Positions 61,972 through 64,000 of a DNA stretch of 64,000 bases are shown piece by piece (position 1 is the stretch's first letter; every line of letters starts with the position of its first letter). The stretch is from the NCBI RefSeq assembly GCF_040327995.1, contig NZ_JBEPIJ010000013.1, positions 1 to 64,000 on the forward strand. The letters run 5' to 3'. The translations under genes and the position numbers were made by a program. This stretch comes from Solimonas thermocellulolyticum (GTDB lineage: Bacteria; Pseudomonadota; Gammaproteobacteria; Nevskiales; Nevskiaceae). Under the pieces are notes generated by a model that had not been told where the DNA came from, did no database searches, and saw only the letters and a list, made by a program, of their open reading frames with translations.

Positions 61972-63138
61972 ATGAGGCTGGAATACACCGAGAAGCAAAA
62001 CCGCTTCCGCGCGGAAGTGCGCGAATGGCTCGCGGCAAACCTGCCCGCGAAACCGCTCGCGAGCTTCGATACCCCCGAGGGCTTCGAGCAGCACCGCGCC
62101 TGGGAGCGCAAGCTCGCTGAGAAAGGCTATTCGGCCGTCACCTGGCCCAAGGACTACGGTGGCCGCGGCTGCGATCTCATCGAGTGGCTGATCTTCGAGG
62201 AGGAGTACTGGGCCGCGGGCGCGCCGCTGCGCGTCAACCAAAACGGCGTGTTCCTGCTGGCGCCGACCTTGATGGAGTACGGCACGCCCGAGCAGAAGGC
62301 GCGCTTTCTGCCGCGCATGGCCACGGGCGATGACATCTGGGCCCAGGGCTGGAGCGAGCCCGGCGCCGGCTCGGACATGGCGGCGATCCGCAGCCGCGCG
62401 GTGCGCCGCAACGGGCACTACGTGGTCAACGGCCAGAAGGTGTGGTCCACGCGCGCAGTGTGGGCGGACTGGCTGTTCGGCCTGTTCCGTACCGATCCCG
62501 ACTCGCAGCGCCACCACGGCCTGAGCTTCCTGCTGCTGCCGCTGAAGACGCCGGGCATCACGATTCGCCCGATCAAGCAGCTCAACGGCCTGCCGGGTTT
62601 TGCCGAGATCTTCTTCGATGATGTGCAGGTGCCGGTCGAAAACCGCGTCGGCGACGAGGGCGCCGGCTGGAGCATCGCCATGGCCACGGCGGGCTTCGAG
62701 CGCGGGCTGATGCTGCGCTCCCCCGCGCGCTTCCAGCAGACCGCGCGTCAACTGGTCGATCTGTACCGCCGCCACCGCGAGACGGCCGATGCCGACCCCG
62801 GCATCCGCGACGCCGTGATCAAGAGCTGGATGGATGCCGAGGCCTACGCACTGGCGACCTATCGCACCGCGTGCCGGCTCGCCAAGGGCGGCCAGATTGG
62901 CGCCGAGGCGAGCACCAACAAGATCTTCTGGTCGGAGCTCGACCTGCTGATGCACGAAACGGCGATGCGCATCCTCGGCGCGCGCGGCGAGCTGATGCCC
63001 AACGCGCCCGACGGCGGCGACATCGGCGCCTGGCTCGATGGCTTTTTGTTCTCGCTCGCCGGGCCGATCTACGCGGGCACCAACGAGATCCAGCGCAACA
63101 TCATCGCCGAGCGCATGTTGGGATTGCCCAGGGCGTAA
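61972..63138 (+). CDS. Acyl-CoA dehydrogenase (FadE30/31-like)
   Basis: 388 aa. Acyl-CoA dehydrogenase fold: QGWSEPGAGSDMAAIRSRAVRRNGHYVVNGQKVW, then ITIRPIKQLNGLPGFAEIFFDDVQVP, and the C-terminal LMHETAMRILGARGEL with AGTNEIQRNIIAERMLG, the flavin-binding domain. Steroid acyl-CoA dehydrogenases often act as alpha/beta pairs; it is followed after 4 bp by a second, differently built acyl-CoA dehydrogenase. HIP-CoA catabolism is the probable pathway. Confidence 0.87.
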   Translation: MRLEYTEKQNRFRAEVREWLAANLPAKPLASFDTPEGFEQHRAWERKLAEKGYSAVTWPKDYGGRGCDLIEWLIFEEEYWAAGAPLRVNQNGVFLLAPTLMEYGTPEQKARFLPRMATGDDIWAQGWSEPGAGSDMAAIRSRAVRRNGHYVVNGQKVWSTRAVWADWLFGLFRTDPDSQRHHGLSFLLLPLKTPGITIRPIKQLNGLPGFAEIFFDDVQVPVENRVGDEGAGWSIAMATAGFERGLMLRSPARFQQTARQLVDLYRRHRETADADPGIRDAVIKSWMDAEAYALATYRTACRLAKGGQIGAEASTNKIFWSELDLLMHETAMRILGARGELMPNAPDGGDIGAWLDGFLFSLAGPIYAGTNEIQRNIIAERMLGLPRA

Positions 63139-63142
63139 ACAG

Positions 63143-64000
63143 ATGGACTTCACCTTCGACGAGCAGCAGCTCGCCTTCCGCGACGCGATCCGCAAGTTCC
63201 TGATGGTCGAGGCGGCCCCCGAGTGGCTGCGCGAGATCTGGGAGACCACCGAGACCGGCCGCAGCGCCGAGCTGCGCGCCAAGCTGGCCGATCAGGGCCT
63301 CACCGCGCTGTCGGTGCCCGAGGAATTCGGCGGCATCAACGGCGGCGATCTGGACTGGGTGCTGGTGCAACAGGAGCTGGGTTATTTCGCCATCCCCGAT
63401 TCGCTGACCGCCACGGCCTATCTCGCCGTGTATCTCTTGCAGCGATTGCCGGCCGACGTGGAACTCAAGCGCCAGTGGTTGCCGCGCATCGCCTCCGGTC
63501 AGGCGCGCGTGGCCGTCGGCCATCCGATCAACCCGATGGTCGCCGACGCCAAGAACGCCGATCTTCTGCTGCTCTGGCACGAGGACGAGGTGCACGCCCT
63601 GCGGCCCGAGCAGGCCAAGCTGCGCCTGAATCCGAGCATCGACCTGTCACGGCGCCTGTACAAGGTGGAGTGGACGCCCACTGCGGCCACGCGCTCGTGC
63701 AAGGCGGCGCTCGGTCATAAGCTGTGGGCGGGTGTGATCGATCGCGCGGGGCTGGCCATCAGTGCGCAACTGATCGGGCTGGCGCAGCGCATGCTCGACC
63801 TGGGCGTGGACCACGCGGCGCAGCGCAAGCAGTTCGGCAAACCGATCGGCAGCTTCCAGGCGGTCAAGCACCACATGGCGGACGTCGCGGTGAAGATCGA
63901 ATTCGCCGAGCCGGTGGTGCACCGCGCCGCCTATGCGCTCGCCCATGACGATCCGCGCGCGGCGCTGTACGTCTCGCAGGCGCGGCTCGCCGCCGGCGAG
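63143..64000 (+). CDS. Acyl-CoA dehydrogenase, cut by the window end
   Basis: Open to the last base; 286 codons visible from the ATG at 63143. N-terminal MDFTFDEQQLAFRDAIRKFL and ALSVPEEFGGINGGDLDWVLVQQELG; then a shortened middle domain and DLGVDHAAQRKQFGKPIGSFQAVKHHMADVAV, the conserved acyl-CoA dehydrogenase helix with its Arg. The middle lacks the usual AMTEPxAGSD block, as in the smaller FadE partner subunits. Probable partner of the preceding dehydrogenase. Confidence 0.85.
   Translation, partial: MDFTFDEQQLAFRDAIRKFLMVEAAPEWLREIWETTETGRSAELRAKLADQGLTALSVPEEFGGINGGDLDWVLVQQELGYFAIPDSLTATAYLAVYLLQRLPADVELKRQWLPRIASGQARVAVGHPINPMVADAKNADLLLLWHEDEVHALRPEQAKLRLNPSIDLSRRLYKVEWTPTAATRSCKAALGHKLWAGVIDRAGLAISAQLIGLAQRMLDLGVDHAAQRKQFGKPIGSFQAVKHHMADVAVKIEFAEPVVHRAAYALAHDDPRAALYVSQARLAAGE

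Overview
The window is about 64 kb of GC-rich DNA from what is most likely a steroid-degrading gammaproteobacterium (Nevskiales/Solimonadaceae/Steroidobacter-like; inferred, not proven). The evidence is the order yrfG - rhlB / trxA - rho, the presence of rmuC and of Gram-negative outer-membrane proteins (two TonB receptors, an Omp85-type barrel), and a nearly complete set of genes for steroid rings A-D. I saw no rRNA, tRNA, CRISPR array, transposase or prophage.

Layout. 0.1-2.1 kb: methionine salvage (mtnB, mtnD, mtnC). 2.1-7.2 kb: housekeeping (cysQ, yrfG, rhlB, trxA, rho), closed by a bidirectional terminator. 7.2-16.6 kb: first steroid island, with a LuxR-type regulator, ketosteroid isomerase, an NTF2-fold protein, a TonB receptor, KshA (9alpha-hydroxylase oxygenase), HsaA and a KstD-type dehydrogenase. 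16.9-21.8 kb: aa3-type cytochrome c oxidase operon with a diheme subunit II and two subunit III genes. 21.9-24.2 kb: a small membrane protein and a broken nitrilase-like gene. 24.2-29.9 kb: seven-gene operon (thioredoxin, DUF4266 lipoprotein, DUF3570 barrel, ApbE flavin transferase, two-component system, cytochrome b561) that looks like an uncharacterised extracytosolic flavin/haem redox system. 30.0-35.3 kb: LtaS-like phosphoglycerol transferase, Omp85-like barrel, patatin, and an M50-like membrane protein split by an in-frame TGA. 35.3-42.6 kb: fatty-acid desaturase, PaaX regulator, two crotonases, SDR, beta-propeller and an Old Yellow Enzyme. 42.6-50.6 kb: membrane proteins, methyltransferase, hydroxysteroid-type SDR, second TonB receptor, rmuC and a VapBC-type pair. 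50.6-64 kb: second steroid island, with DHRS1-like SDR, FadD3, 3beta/17beta-HSD-like SDR, an FAD steroid dehydrogenase candidate, HsaC, IpdA, IpdB, a DUF35/thiolase pair, IpdC, EchA20 and two acyl-CoA dehydrogenases, the last cut by the window end.

Together the steroid genes cover hydroxyl oxidation, delta5-4 isomerisation, delta1-dehydrogenation, 9alpha-hydroxylation, A-ring hydroxylation and meta-cleavage, then CoA activation of the HIP (C/D-ring) intermediate and opening of rings C and D. KshB, HsaB, HsaD and a side-chain pathway were not seen here. An 18-bp palindrome (consensus CTCATCNAAACGGATGAG) recurs in five intergenic regions next to steroid genes and is a candidate operator for the steroid regulon, perhaps bound by the adjacent LuxR-type protein.

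All calls come from reading the sequence and recalling protein families; no database search was run.
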